A stretch of 64,000 bases of DNA from Streptomyces sp. DH-12. Lineage in GTDB: Bacteria; Actinomycetota; Actinomycetes; Streptomycetales; Streptomycetaceae. The notes under the pieces were generated by a model. That model had not been told where the DNA came from. It worked only from the letters and a program-made list of their open reading frames with translations, and ran no database searches. This document shows, in pieces, positions 50,270 to 59,197 of this stretch. Made by a program: the position numbers and the translations under genes. Position 1 is the first letter of the stretch; the number at the start of each line of letters is the position of its first letter. The stretch spans positions 3,378,501-3,442,500 of the forward strand of contig NZ_PPFB01000001.1 of assembly GCF_002899455.1 (NCBI RefSeq), read 5' to 3'.

Positions 50270-50956
50270 TCAGCCGTCCGCGCGGGATCCGCCGCCCAGT
50301 TCGCCCTCCCAGCGGCGGTACAGGGTGTGGGGGACGCCCGCCGCGTCGAGCACGCGTCCGGCGACGAAGTCCACCAGGTCCTGGATGTGCGTCGCGCCCG
50401 CGTAGAAGGCCGGTGAGGCGGGCAGCACGGTCGCGCCCGCGTCGTCCAGCGTCACCAGGTGCCGCAGCGTCTGGCCGTTCAGCGGGGTCTCCCGTACGGC
50501 CACGACCAGCGGGCGGCCCTCCTTGAGGGTGACGCTCGCCGCCCGCTGCAACAAATCCTTGGACAGCCCGAGCGCCACCCCGGCGACGCTCGCCGTGGAG
50601 GCGGGCACGATCAGCATGCCCTTGCTCGGGTACGACCCCGAGGACGGTCCGGCCGCGAGGTCCCCGGCGGCCCAGTACCGTACGCCGTCGAGGTCGACGG
50701 AGAAGGTGTCCGGCTTTCCGTCCGCCCCCCGGGAGAGCCATTCCCGCAGGTCGTCACGCCAGTGGGCGTCCCGGAAGGCGATCTTGGTCTCGTCCAGCAG
50801 GGTGAGCCGCGAGGCCCGGCTGACGACGAGGTCGACGCTCTCCCCCGCGGCGAGCAGCCCACGCAGCACGGCGGCGGCGTAGGGAGTGCCGGAGGCGCCC
50901 GAGACCCCTACGATCCAAGGCGATCGCCGCGTCTCTCCTGGCTTGGCTGGGTTCAC
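50270..50956 (-). CDS. ubiX: UbiX-type flavin prenyltransferase for menaquinone synthesis
   Basis: A 228-aa flavoprotein. WIVGVSGASGTPYAAAVLRGLLAAG is the FMN-binding start, LIVPASTASVAGVALGLSKDLLQRAASVTLKEGRPLVVAVRETPLNGQTLRHL the catalytic core, with the conserved RETPL motif, and ATVLPASPAFYAG the end. It prenylates FMN to make the cofactor of UbiD-type decarboxylases; the partner is encoded at 52565. The start is uncertain: GTG 50956 is used, with only a weak ribosome-binding site, and 50974 would add six residues. In the futalosine pathway literature this partner is also called MqnM. Confidence 0.92.
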   Translation of the reverse strand: MNPAKPGETRRSPWIVGVSGASGTPYAAAVLRGLLAAGESVDLVVSRASRLTLLDETKIAFRDAHWRDDLREWLSRGADGKPDTFSVDLDGVRYWAAGDLAAGPSSGSYPSKGMLIVPASTASVAGVALGLSKDLLQRAASVTLKEGRPLVVAVRETPLNGQTLRHLVTLDDAGATVLPASPAFYAGATHIQDLVDFVAGRVLDAAGVPHTLYRRWEGELGGGSRADG

Positions 50957-51046
50957 GGGACCGAGCCTATCCAAAGTCGCAGGGCGGGAACCGGCCCAGG
51001 GGTGCCGGGCGTTCTACCCGACAACGGCCCGGCGTGGGGGTGGACG

Positions 51047-51727
51047 ATGACGGACACGCGTCTCACATGGTCGCGCGGCGACCGGGTGCGGGCCGCCGCC
51101 GTGCTGATGGCGGGCTGGGTGGCGCTGCTGTGGGTGCTCGAGGTGGTCGACGTGGCCACCGGGCACGCGCTGGACGGCTTCGGCGTCGTGCCGCGCACCC
51201 TGTCCGAGCTGGTGGACGTCGTCCCGTCCGCCTTCGTGCACTTCGGCTTCTCCCACGTGGCCGCCAACAGCGTGCCGCTGCTGGTGCTGGGCTTCCTCGC
51301 CGCGCTCGGCGGGATACGCCGGTTCCTCGTCGTGTGCGCGCTGATCGTCGTCGCGGACGGTCTGGGCGTGTGGCTGGTCTCCCCCGCGGACAGCAACACC
51401 GCGGGCGCCTCCGGCCTGATCTTCGGCCTGTTCGGCTATCTGCTGGTGAGCGGCTTCGTCGAGCGCCGTCCGCTGGGCGTGCTGGTGGGTGTCCTGGTGG
51501 CCGCGGTCTGGGGCGGCTCGATCCTCGCGGGGATCGCCCCCACCCAGTCCGGCGTCAGCTGGCAGGGCCATCTGATCGGCCTGGCGGCGGGCGTGGCGGC
51601 GGCCTTCCTGCTCCGCCGCCGCCCCGCTGAACGCCGCGAGCCGGTCCTCTGGACGCGCCCGCTCACACGGTCAGCCCGCGCACCAGCAGGTCGAGGAGCG
51701 CGCAGACGAACAGGGCGATGCCGATGA
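51047..51727 (+). CDS. Rhomboid family intramembrane serine protease
   Basis: A 226-aa polytopic protein with about six membrane helices. The catalytic serine is S122 in TAGASGLIFGLFGYLL (GASG), and the catalytic histidine is H175 in SWQGHLIGLAAG. HFGFSHVAANSVPL at 65-78 is the rhomboid oxyanion/TM2 histidine-asparagine motif. Both catalytic residues are present, so it should be active. Substrates are unknown. The ATG has GGGGGTGG upstream. Its last 65 nt overlap the 3' end of mqnP on the other strand; the C-terminus after residue 205 is Arg-rich and may be merely a by-product of this overlap. Confidence 0.85.
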   Translation: MTDTRLTWSRGDRVRAAAVLMAGWVALLWVLEVVDVATGHALDGFGVVPRTLSELVDVVPSAFVHFGFSHVAANSVPLLVLGFLAALGGIRRFLVVCALIVVADGLGVWLVSPADSNTAGASGLIFGLFGYLLVSGFVERRPLGVLVGVLVAAVWGGSILAGIAPTQSGVSWQGHLIGLAAGVAAAFLLRRRPAERREPVLWTRPLTRSARAPAGRGARRRTGRCR

Positions 51728-52568
51728 AGCCGTTGACGCTGAAGAAGGCGCGGTTGACGCGGGTCAGGTCGTGCGGGCGGACGATGGTGTGCTCGTAGAC
51801 GAAGGCGGCGGCCACGATCAGCAGGCCCAGCCAGAAGAAGGCGCCGGCGCCGGTGAGCACCGCGTACCAGACGAACAGGGCCGTCGTCACGGTGTGGCAG
51901 GCGCGGGCGCCCCAGATCGCCGCGGGGACGCCGAAGCGGGCCGGGACGGACCTCACGCCGATCTCCCGGTCGGTCTCGACGTCCTGGCAGGCGTAGATCA
52001 GGTCGAAGCCGCCGATCCAGATGCCGACCGCGAGGCCGAGGACGACCGCGTCCCAGGACCACGACCCGGTGATCGCCAGCCAGCCGCCGACCGGGCCCAT
52101 CGCCTGCGCGAGACCGAGGATGGCCTGCGGGAAGTCGGTGAACCGCTTGCCGTACGGATACACCACCATCGGGATGACGGCGACGGGCGCGAGGGCCAGG
52201 CACAGCGGGTTGAGCAGGGCCGCCGCGCCGAGGAACACCGCGAGGGCGATCAGCGCGCCGGTCCAGGCGTGCTTGACCGACATCGCCCCGGTGACCAGCT
52301 CGCGGTGCGCGGTGCGCGGGTTCCGGGCGTCGATCTCGCGGTCGATGATGCGGTTGGCGGCCATCGCGAAGGTGCGCAGGCCCACCATCGCCAGCGTGAC
52401 CAGCAGCAGCTTGCCCCAGTGGATGTTCCGGTCCCACTCGTGCATCGCGGTGAGCGCGGCGATGTAGGCGAAGGGCAGCGCGAACACCGAGTGCTCGATC
52501 ATCACCAGGCGCAGGAAGGCCTTGGTGCGGCCCGGCTGCTGCGGGAGGGCGGCGGAGGCCGAGGTCAC
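51663..52568 (-). CDS. mqnP: Menaquinone biosynthesis prenyltransferase (UbiA family)
   Basis: A 301-aa membrane protein with about eight helices. The first aspartate-rich motif is [13 protein letters not shown] (N72, D76, D80), the second is [51 protein letters not shown] is the loop typical for the UbiA family. It attaches the polyprenyl chain to dihydroxynaphthoate in the futalosine route. The GTG overlaps the stop of the decarboxylase gene by 4 nt and has AAGGAG 8 nt upstream, so the two enzymes, which act one after the other, are made from one mRNA. Confidence 0.92.
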   Translation of the reverse strand: MTSASAALPQQPGRTKAFLRLVMIEHSVFALPFAYIAALTAMHEWDRNIHWGKLLLVTLAMVGLRTFAMAANRIIDREIDARNPRTAHRELVTGAMSVKHAWTGALIALAVFLGAAALLNPLCLALAPVAVIPMVVYPYGKRFTDFPQAILGLAQAMGPVGGWLAITGSWSWDAVVLGLAVGIWIGGFDLIYACQDVETDREIGVRSVPARFGVPAAIWGARACHTVTTALFVWYAVLTGAGAFFWLGLLIVAAAFVYEHTIVRPHDLTRVNRAFFSVNGFIGIALFVCALLDLLVRGLTV

Positions 52569-54022
52569 AGCCCGTACTCCTTCCAGCGGCGGTCGACCTT
52601 CGCGGCGGTCTCCGGGTCGGACTCGACCATGTCGGGCCAGCCGCCGTCGCGCGTGTATCCCTCCTCGGGCCACTTCTTCGTCGCGTCGATGCCCGCCTTG
52701 CCGCCCCAGAACTGCTGGTACGACGCGTGGTCGAGATGGTCGACGGGGCCCTCGACGACGGTGAGGTCGCGGGAGTAGTCGGTGTTGCCCAGCGCCCGCC
52801 AGGCGACCTCGTGCAGGTCGTGCACGTCGCAGTCGGAGTCGACGACCACGATCAGCTTGGTCAGCGACATCATGTGCGCGCCCCAGACGGCGTGCATCAC
52901 CTTCTGCGCGTGCTTCGGGTACTTCTTGTCGATCGAGACGATCGCGCAGTTGTGGAAGCCGCCGGCCTCGGGCAGGTGGTAGTCCACGATGTCCGGGACG
53001 ATGATCTTCAGCAGCGGCAGGAAGAAGCGCTCGGTGGCCCGGCCCAGGGGGCCGTCCTCCGTGGGCGGGCGGCCGACCACGATCGACTGGAGCAGCGGGC
53101 GCTTCCGCATCGTCACGCAGTCGATCGTCAGCGCGGGGAACGGTTCCTGCGGGGTGTAGAAGCCGGTGTGGTCGCCGAAGGGGCCCTCCGGCAGCATCTC
53201 GCCGGGCTCCAGCCAGCCCTCCAGGACGACCTCCGCGTGCGCGGGGACCTGGAGCGGGACCGTCTTGCAGTCCACCATCTCGATCCGCTTGCCCTGGAGG
53301 AACCCGGCGAACAGGTACTCGTCGATGTCGCCGGGCAGCGGCGCGGTGGAGGCGTACGTCACGGCGGGCGGGCAGCCGAAGGCGATGGCGACCGGCAGCC
53401 GCTCACCGCGCCGCGCGGCCACCTGGTAGTGGTTGCGGCTGTCCTTGTGGATCTGCCAGTGCATGCCGATGGTGCGCTTGTCGTGGCGCTGCAGCCGGTA
53501 CAGGCCCAGGTTGCGGACGCCGTTCTCGGGGTGCTTGGTGTGGGTGAGCCCCAGGTTGAAGAAGGAGCCGCCGTCCTTGGGCCAGGTGAAGAGCGCCGGG
53601 AGCGACTCCAGGTCCACGTCGTCGCCGGTGAGCACGACCTCGTGCACGGGCGCGTCGGAGGACTTCACCTTCTTCGGCGGCACGTGCGTCATCGCGCCGA
53701 GCTTCCCGAACGCCTCACGCACCCCGACGAAGCCGTGCGGCAGCTCGGGCTTGAGCAGCCCGCCGATCTTCTCCCCGATCTCCGCGTAGGACTTCAGGCC
53801 CAGCGCCTTCAGCAGCCGGCGGTCGGTGCCGAAGACGTTCATGGCGAGGGGCATCGCGGAGCCGCGCACGTTCTCGAAGAGCAGGGCGGGACCGCCGGCC
53901 TTGTTCACCCGGTCGACGATCTCACCGACCTCCAGATGCGGGTCGACCTCGGCCTTGATGCGCTTGAGGTCTCCCTCGCGCTCCAGCGCCCTGAGCAGGG
54001 AGCGAAGATCGTCGTAAGCCAT
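52565..54022 (-). CDS. mqnL: UbiD-family menaquinone biosynthesis decarboxylase
   Basis: A 485-aa UbiD enzyme. [34 protein letters not shown] is the central prFMN/Mn-binding region, [33 protein letters not shown] contains the catalytic E-x-x-x-R/E-x-E network and the GDHTG motif, and [41 protein letters not shown] the C-terminal domain. It removes the carboxyl group of the prenylated 6-naphthoate, using prenyl-FMN from UbiX. ATG 54022 directly follows a GATACT -10 box, so the mRNA is probably leaderless. mqnP follows with a 4-nt overlap. Confidence 0.93.
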   Translation of the reverse strand: MAYDDLRSLLRALEREGDLKRIKAEVDPHLEVGEIVDRVNKAGGPALLFENVRGSAMPLAMNVFGTDRRLLKALGLKSYAEIGEKIGGLLKPELPHGFVGVREAFGKLGAMTHVPPKKVKSSDAPVHEVVLTGDDVDLESLPALFTWPKDGGSFFNLGLTHTKHPENGVRNLGLYRLQRHDKRTIGMHWQIHKDSRNHYQVAARRGERLPVAIAFGCPPAVTYASTAPLPGDIDEYLFAGFLQGKRIEMVDCKTVPLQVPAHAEVVLEGWLEPGEMLPEGPFGDHTGFYTPQEPFPALTIDCVTMRKRPLLQSIVVGRPPTEDGPLGRATERFFLPLLKIIVPDIVDYHLPEAGGFHNCAIVSIDKKYPKHAQKVMHAVWGAHMMSLTKLIVVVDSDCDVHDLHEVAWRALGNTDYSRDLTVVEGPVDHLDHASYQQFWGGKAGIDATKKWPEEGYTRDGGWPDMVESDPETAAKVDRRWKEYGL

Positions 54023-54029
54023 GGGGTCC

Positions 54030-54051
54030 AGTATCCCCGAGCGGCTACGCT
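54030..54051. promoter_or_regulatory. Overlapping divergent promoters
   Basis: Leftwards, GATACT (54035-54030) lies 7 nt before the decarboxylase ATG. Rightwards, TACGCT (54046-54051) lies 37 nt before the PLDc_N start. The two -10 boxes are 10 nt apart, so the polymerases would compete. Confidence 0.5.
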
Positions 54052-54088
54052 GGACGGGTACCGCCCACCCCTTTCGCTGGAGAGGCCC

Positions 54089-54421
54089 ATGCTTCGGGTG
54101 CTCATGTTCCTCGTGCCACTGGCCCTGAGCGTCTACGCGTTCATCGACTGCATCAGCACCAAGGACGAGGACATCCGGCACATGCCCAAGCCGTTGTGGG
54201 CGATCCTCGTGCTGTTGTTCCCGCTGGTCGGGTCGATCTCCTGGATCATCGCCGGCAAGAAGCGGCAGCCCGCCGGCGCGGGCGGTTCCGCCTGGGGCCG
54301 GGGCGGCGGCCGGCAGCAGTGGGTGGCGCCGGACGACAACCCGGACTTCCTGAAGTCGCTGGACGACGACAAGGACAAGGACGACAAGCCGGGGGACGGC
54401 GATCGCGGCGGGGCCGGCTGA
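54089..54421 (+). CDS. PLDc_N domain small membrane protein
   Basis: A 110-aa protein. Residues 3-60 form two membrane helices with the PLDc_N pattern: [52 protein letters not shown]. This module is found in front of phospholipase D-type cardiolipin synthases but here stands alone, with a Gly-rich linker and a very acidic/basic tail ([14 protein letters not shown]). The function of stand-alone versions is unknown. ATG 54089 has GGAGAGG 3-4 nt upstream. Confidence 0.82.
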   Translation: MLRVLMFLVPLALSVYAFIDCISTKDEDIRHMPKPLWAILVLLFPLVGSISWIIAGKKRQPAGAGGSAWGRGGGRQQWVAPDDNPDFLKSLDDDKDKDDKPGDGDRGGAG

Positions 54422-54714
54422 CCGCCTCCGCCCGCGTCGGCTCCCGGCCCGGCTCCGGGACGCCGTGCCCGTGCGGCCCCGCACCGTGTTCGAGCCGCTC
54501 GGCCGGGCGCGTGCCAGGCGCCTGCCGGTCTTCGCGGGGATCACGGTGCCGCCCGGACCGGGACGCCGTGCGGACGATCCGGTACGTGCCGCCCGAGGCG
54601 CCCCGCGGATTCCACCGGGCCGCCGGCACTCTTGCCGTCCGCGTCGGTCCCGGCACGCCGGGCCTCGCCCGGCGCCCGGCGTGACGGGTGAGGACATCGG
54701 GGAGTGAACGCGGC
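54422..54714. other. Gap without recognised gene, about 350 nt to the next stop codon
   Basis: Between the PLDc_N gene and the converging ccsB gene. Reading frames exist on both strands but show no family similarity or start signals; only the terminator hairpin at its right end is clear. Confidence 0.4.
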
Positions 54715-54750
54715 GGAGGCCGCCCCGGACCGTGGTCCGGGGCGGCCTCC
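54715..54750. terminator. 17-bp hairpin after ccsB
   Basis: GGAGGCCGCCCCGGACC (54715-54731) and GGTCCGGGGCGGCCTCC (54734-54750) are perfectly complementary with only GT between them. It lies 22 nt past the ccsB stop and ends the cytochrome c maturation operon. Confidence 0.8.
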
Positions 54751-54772
54751 GTGCGGCGCGTGGCGGCTCGGC

Positions 54773-55882
54773 TCAGAAACCGGCCGCCTGGAGCACGCCC
54801 AGGCCGACGTCGGCGTAGGAGTGCTTGCCGGAGACGAAGATGTTGACGCCGTAGTAGTTGAACAGCCAGCAGCCGAAGGCGAGCAGGGCCAGGTAGGCGG
54901 CCTTGCGGCCCTTCCAGCCGGCGGTGGCGCGGGCGTGCAGGTAGCCGGCGTAGGCGACCCAGGTGATGAAGGACCAGGTCTCCTTGGGGTCCCAGCCCCA
55001 GTAGCGGCCCCAGGCGTCGCCGGCCCAGATGGCGCCCGCGATGATCGTGAACGTCCACAGCGGGAACACGGCCGCGTTGACGCGGTAGGCGAACTTGTCC
55101 AGCGAGGCCGCCGCGGGCAGCCGCTCCAGGAACGACGTGGCGAAGCTGCCCGGCTTGCCGCCGTTCGCCAGCTTGTTCTCGTACGCGTCCTTGAAGAGGT
55201 ACATGATCGTCGTGAACGCGCCGACGTAGAACACCGCGCCGCACAGGATCGCCGTGGAGACGTGGATGTAGAGCCAGTACGAGTGCAGGGCGGGAACCAG
55301 CTGGTCGCTCTCGGTGTACAGAACGGTGACGGCGAGACCGAGGTCCAGGAGGACCGACGTGGTGAGGAACAGGCCGAGCCAGCGCACGTTCTTCTTCAGC
55401 GCCAGCAGCAGGAGGTACACACCCACCGCGGTCGTGGAGAAGGTGATGTTGAACTCGTACATGTTGCCCCACGGCGCCCGCTCCACGGACAGCGCGCGGG
55501 TGAGCACCCCGCCGAACGCCAGCGCGAACGCGAGCACGGTGAGGGAGATGGCGATGCGTCCGTAGAGGTCGCCCTTCTCGTCGCCGCCGTGCGCCCCGGG
55601 CCCGTCGGGCACGTCCCGCGAGCCGGACGCGGCGCGGACCACGACCTTCGGCCGCTCCAGCACGGCGGTGCCGCCGCCCTGCTTCACGGTCACGGCCGGC
55701 GCCTGCCCCGTCGTCTTCCTCGGGGTGAGCGCGGCCGCCGTGCGGGCGACCTTGCTCCGGCTGCCGAGGAGCCACTCGGCGATGTACGCGAAGAAAGCGA
55801 GGGTGTAGACCGCCATCGCGGAGTAGATCAGCATGTTGCTGATCTCCGCGAGGTTCTCGTTGGTCGCGGCGGCGAGAGTCAC
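54773..55882 (-). CDS. ccsB: Cytochrome c biogenesis protein CcsB (ResC)
   Basis: A 369-aa membrane protein of system II. The haem-handling WWD-type motif is WAGDAWGRYWGWDPKETWSFITWVAYAGYLHAR near residue 290-320, and two conserved histidines flank it (YLHARATAGW and the earlier LHSYWLYIHVSTA). With ResB it forms the haem exporter/lyase that attaches haem to apocytochrome c outside the membrane. The GTG start overlaps the resB stop by 4 nt. It is the last gene of the operon resA-ccdA-resB-ccsB; a long hairpin follows. Length and motifs are standard. Confidence 0.93.
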   Translation of the reverse strand: MTLAAATNENLAEISNMLIYSAMAVYTLAFFAYIAEWLLGSRSKVARTAAALTPRKTTGQAPAVTVKQGGGTAVLERPKVVVRAASGSRDVPDGPGAHGGDEKGDLYGRIAISLTVLAFALAFGGVLTRALSVERAPWGNMYEFNITFSTTAVGVYLLLLALKKNVRWLGLFLTTSVLLDLGLAVTVLYTESDQLVPALHSYWLYIHVSTAILCGAVFYVGAFTTIMYLFKDAYENKLANGGKPGSFATSFLERLPAAASLDKFAYRVNAAVFPLWTFTIIAGAIWAGDAWGRYWGWDPKETWSFITWVAYAGYLHARATAGWKGRKAAYLALLAFGCWLFNYYGVNIFVSGKHSYADVGLGVLQAAGF

Positions 55883-57681
55883 TGCTGCTCAGCCCCTTCG
55901 GCAGGCACGGCTTGGGAGTCGGGGTCGGTGGACTTGGTTCTTCCGGATCCGTCGGGCGTTCCGGGGTCTTCGGGGGGCGTGCCGTCCTGCTCCGGTGTGC
56001 CCTTCGGCTCCGGTGCGTCGTCCGGTACGCCGGGCGTCCGGTCGTAGAGCATCCCGGCGAGGTCGCCGAGTTCCTCCGGCACCTTCGCGGACTCGCTGCG
56101 GCCGAGGCCCGCCATCTCGACGACGGTCACGCCGTCGTCGCCGCGCACCGCGCGCACCCACACCCGCCGGCGCTGGACGAACAGCGAGGCGGCCAGTCCG
56201 CCGATCGCCACGACGGCGCCGCCGAGCGCCCAGCCGCCGCCCGGTTCCTGGACGACCTGGAAGCCGGCCCACTCCTTGATGTCCTTCTCGAAGGTGATCG
56301 AGCCGGCGCCGCCGGGGAGCGTCATGGTCTCGCCGGGAAGGAGCAGCTTCTTCAGCAGCTCCCCGTCGGCGTCCTTGAACTCCTTCATCTTCGTCTTGTC
56401 CATCTGGTACACGCTCTGCGGAATGCCGGAGTCGGCCTTCAGGTCGCCGTGGTAGGCGTTGAGCGCGAGCACCGGATAGTCCAGCGCCGGGAACTGGGAG
56501 AGCATCGTGCCGCTCGCGGACCCGCCGAAGGTCGGCACGAAGAAGGCCTGGAAGCCGAGCTGCTCCTTCTCGCCCTGCGGGTTGCGGTAGCCGTCGAGGA
56601 CCTTCACGACGCCGTTGGAGGTGACGTTGTTGTCCAGCGGCAGCAGCGGCACGGCGTCCTGGTAGACGATCTCGCCCTTGCCGTCGCGGACGGTCACGAC
56701 GGGCGCGTAGCCGTGGCTGACGAGGTAGATCTTGGCGTCGCCGATCTCCAGCGGCTTGTTCACCTTGATGACGGCGCTCTTCTCCTCGCCGTCCGCGCCC
56801 TCGGTGTACGTCACCTCGGTCTCGTACGTGCGCGGGGTGCCCCGGTTGGGTCCGGTGCGCTCGTAGGTGCCGGTGAACTCCTCGACGTCGAAGCTGAACG
56901 GCTCCAGGTCGTCGTTGGTGAAGAGGTTGCCGGACCTGAAGTCGTCGTACTGGGTGAGCGTGTTGGAGAAGCCGTCGCCCTCGACGACGATCTTGTTGCC
57001 CTCGGACTTGAACAGCTGGCCCCAGGCGAAGGCGATCAGCATCACGATCAGCGCGAGGTGGAACGCCAGGTTCCCGAGCTCGCGCAGATAGCCCTTCTCG
57101 GCGGCGACGGCGTCACCGACCGCATGGGCGCGGAAGCGGCGCTTCCTCAGCAGCGCGAGGGCGGCCTCGCGCACCTCCTCGGGGCCGGCCGAGGTGCGCC
57201 AGGTGGTGTGCGCGGGCAGCCGGGTCAGCCGGCGGGGCGCGCCCGGCGGGCGGCCGCGGAGCTGGCCGACGAACTGCCAGGTGCGGGGCACGATGCAGCC
57301 GATGAGGGAGATGAACAGCAGGATGTAGATCGCGGAGAACCACACCGAGCTGTAGACGTTGAAGAGGCCGAGCTTGTCGTAGACCGGCGCGAGGACGTCG
57401 TGCTGTTCGCGGAAGTCGGCGACCCGCGTCTCGTCGATACCGGTCTGCGGGATGAGCGAGCCGGGGATCGCGGCCAGCGACAGCAGCAGCAGGAGCAGCA
57501 GCGCCACCCGCATGGAAGTGAGCTGCCGCCAGAACCAGCGGGCCCAGCCGATGACGCCCAGGGCGGGCAGGTCGGGCGAGGGCGAGTCCTCCACCGGGGC
57601 GGTGGACAGCTGGGAGCCGGCGGCGCCCAGGTCCTGGTCGTCACCGGTCTTCGTGGTGTCGTCCGTCGTCGTGTCGCTCAT
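55879..57681 (-). CDS. resB: Cytochrome c biogenesis protein ResB
   Basis: A 600-aa protein of system II cytochrome c maturation. The opening ARWFWRQLTSMRVALLLLLLLSLAAIPGSLIPQ is the family signature (first helix), with further helices around 115-140 (VYSSVWFSAIYILLFISLIGCIVPRTW) and 212-230, a large extracytoplasmic domain (about 235-480) and a last helix at GWALGGAVVAIGGLAASLFVQRRRVWVRA. The C-terminal 80 residues are acidic and Pro-rich, an actinobacterial extension. It partners CcsB. ATG 57681, 4 nt after ccdA ends. Confidence 0.93.
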   Translation of the reverse strand: MSDTTTDDTTKTGDDQDLGAAGSQLSTAPVEDSPSPDLPALGVIGWARWFWRQLTSMRVALLLLLLLSLAAIPGSLIPQTGIDETRVADFREQHDVLAPVYDKLGLFNVYSSVWFSAIYILLFISLIGCIVPRTWQFVGQLRGRPPGAPRRLTRLPAHTTWRTSAGPEEVREAALALLRKRRFRAHAVGDAVAAEKGYLRELGNLAFHLALIVMLIAFAWGQLFKSEGNKIVVEGDGFSNTLTQYDDFRSGNLFTNDDLEPFSFDVEEFTGTYERTGPNRGTPRTYETEVTYTEGADGEEKSAVIKVNKPLEIGDAKIYLVSHGYAPVVTVRDGKGEIVYQDAVPLLPLDNNVTSNGVVKVLDGYRNPQGEKEQLGFQAFFVPTFGGSASGTMLSQFPALDYPVLALNAYHGDLKADSGIPQSVYQMDKTKMKEFKDADGELLKKLLLPGETMTLPGGAGSITFEKDIKEWAGFQVVQEPGGGWALGGAVVAIGGLAASLFVQRRRVWVRAVRGDDGVTVVEMAGLGRSESAKVPEELGDLAGMLYDRTPGVPDDAPEPKGTPEQDGTPPEDPGTPDGSGRTKSTDPDSQAVPAEGAEQQ

Positions 57682-57685
57682 CGGG

Positions 57686-58459
57686 TCAGATCCCCACCGT
57701 GAAGCCGTTGGACCAGGTCTGCATCTCCGCCACGAGGGTGTCCCACGCGCCGGTCAGCAGGAGCACGCCGGTCGCGATCATCATCGTGCCGCCGATGCGC
57801 AGCACCCAGACGTAGTGCCGCTTGACCCAGCCGAAGGCGCCGAGCGCCTTGCGGAAGGCCACGGCGGCCAGCACGAAGGGCACGCCCAGCCCCAGACAGT
57901 ACGCGACGGTCAGCACCGCGCCCCGTCCGGCGCTCTCCTGCTGCGCGGACAGGGTGAGGACGGAGGCGAGGGTGGGCCCGATGCAGGGGGTCCAGCCGAT
58001 GCCGAAGAGGGCGCCGAGCACGGGCGCGCCGACCAGGCCGGTGGCGGGGCGCTTGTGGAAGCGGAACTCCCGCTGGGTGAGCCAGGGCATCAGGCCCATG
58101 AAGAAGACGCCCATGAGGATCATGAAGACGCCGAGCACCTTGGACAGCACGCCCGACTGTTCCTGGAGCGTCTGCCCGAAGTAGCCGAAGAAGGCGCCGC
58201 CCGAGACGAACACGACGGTGAAGCCGAGCACGAACAGGGAGGCGCCGGCGACCATGCGGCCGCGCCGGGCCTCGGCCAGGTCGGTGCCGGAGACGCCGGT
58301 GACGTAGGAGAGGTAGCCGGGGACGAGCGGCAGGACGCAGGGGGAGAAGAAGGAGACCAGTCCGCCGAGCACGGCGATGGGCAGGGCCACCAGCAGGGCG
58401 CCGTTCAGCACCGTGCCGTTGTAGCCCGTCTCCGCGGCGAGCGTGTGCAGGGCCGTCAC
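57686..58459 (-). CDS. ccdA: Thiol-disulfide transporter CcdA
   Basis: A 257-aa protein with six membrane helices. Its two redox cysteines are seen in GLVSFFSPCVLPLVPGYLSYVTG and GIGWTPCIGPTLASVLTL, the PC-x-L/PC-x-G pair characteristic of CcdA/DsbD membrane domains. It carries reducing power across the membrane to ResA. GTG start; it begins 1 nt after the resA stop and ends 4 nt before resB, so the operon is tightly packed. The N-terminus has about 35 extra residues before the first helix, usual in actinobacteria. Confidence 0.93.
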   Translation of the reverse strand: MTALHTLAAETGYNGTVLNGALLVALPIAVLGGLVSFFSPCVLPLVPGYLSYVTGVSGTDLAEARRGRMVAGASLFVLGFTVVFVSGGAFFGYFGQTLQEQSGVLSKVLGVFMILMGVFFMGLMPWLTQREFRFHKRPATGLVGAPVLGALFGIGWTPCIGPTLASVLTLSAQQESAGRGAVLTVAYCLGLGVPFVLAAVAFRKALGAFGWVKRHYVWVLRIGGTMMIATGVLLLTGAWDTLVAEMQTWSNGFTVGI

Positions 58460-58460
58460 G

Positions 58461-59120
58461 TCACTTCTCCGCGACGACCGGTTCGAGCATCTTCCGCAGC
58501 CGTTCCTCGTCGAGGGCGGTCAGCGAGCGGGCGGCGATCCGGCCCTCCCGGTCCAGCACCAGGGTGGAGGGGATGGCCTGCGGGTTGAGGGTGCCCTTCT
58601 CGAAGCGGAGCATCAGCTTGCCCGTGGGGTCGTACAGGCTCGGGTAGGTGATGCCGAAGTCCTTCTCGAAGGCGAGCGCGGCGGTGGTGCTGCCGTCGCG
58701 GGTGTTGATGCCGACGAACTGGACGCCCTGGTCCGCGTACTCCTGGGACACCTTGGCGAAGTACTTGGCCTCGGCGCGGCACGGGTTGCACCAGGAGCCC
58801 CACACGTTGAGGACGACGACCTTGCCCTTGTAGTCGCCGACGTCGAGCTGCTCGCCCTCCAGGGTCTCCCCGGACAGCTCGGGCGCGGCCACGCGCTCGC
58901 CCGCGGGGACGGTGGAGATGCCGTCGGTGCCGGTGACGAAGCCGGTGTCGCCGCCTCCGCCGGAGGTGCCCCCCTCCCCGCACGCGGTGAGGAGCAGTGC
59001 GGCCGCGGCGGCGCCGGCGGCCAGGGCGGCACGGCGGCGGGCGCGCACGGCACGGGCGGCGCGGTGCGAGCTCTGCGCGGCTCGGTTCGAGCGCTGGGGG
59101 GGACGGCTGGCGGCACTCAT
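58461..59120 (-). CDS. resA: TlpA/ResA-type thioredoxin-like lipoprotein
   Basis: A 219-aa lipoprotein. A long basic leader is followed by a hydrophobic run and the lipobox LLLTAC with C47. The thioredoxin fold starts at about residue 78, with the redox motif VWGSWCNPCRAEAKYF (C111 and C114), then GVQFVGINTRDG and the cis-proline IPSTLVLD. It keeps the haem-binding cysteines of apocytochrome c reduced, fed by CcdA. It is the first gene of the resA-ccdA-resB-ccsB operon; ATG 59120. Confidence 0.93.
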   Translation of the reverse strand: MSAASRPPQRSNRAAQSSHRAARAVRARRRAALAAGAAAAALLLTACGEGGTSGGGGDTGFVTGTDGISTVPAGERVAAPELSGETLEGEQLDVGDYKGKVVVLNVWGSWCNPCRAEAKYFAKVSQEYADQGVQFVGINTRDGSTTAALAFEKDFGITYPSLYDPTGKLMLRFEKGTLNPQAIPSTLVLDREGRIAARSLTALDEERLRKMLEPVVAEK

Positions 59121-59197
59121 GTGAAAAGTTTCGCATGCCCGTTCTGGGGATCTTGCGCACCCCCCTGCGCGCCCCGGCACGGGCGGGAACCCGCGTC

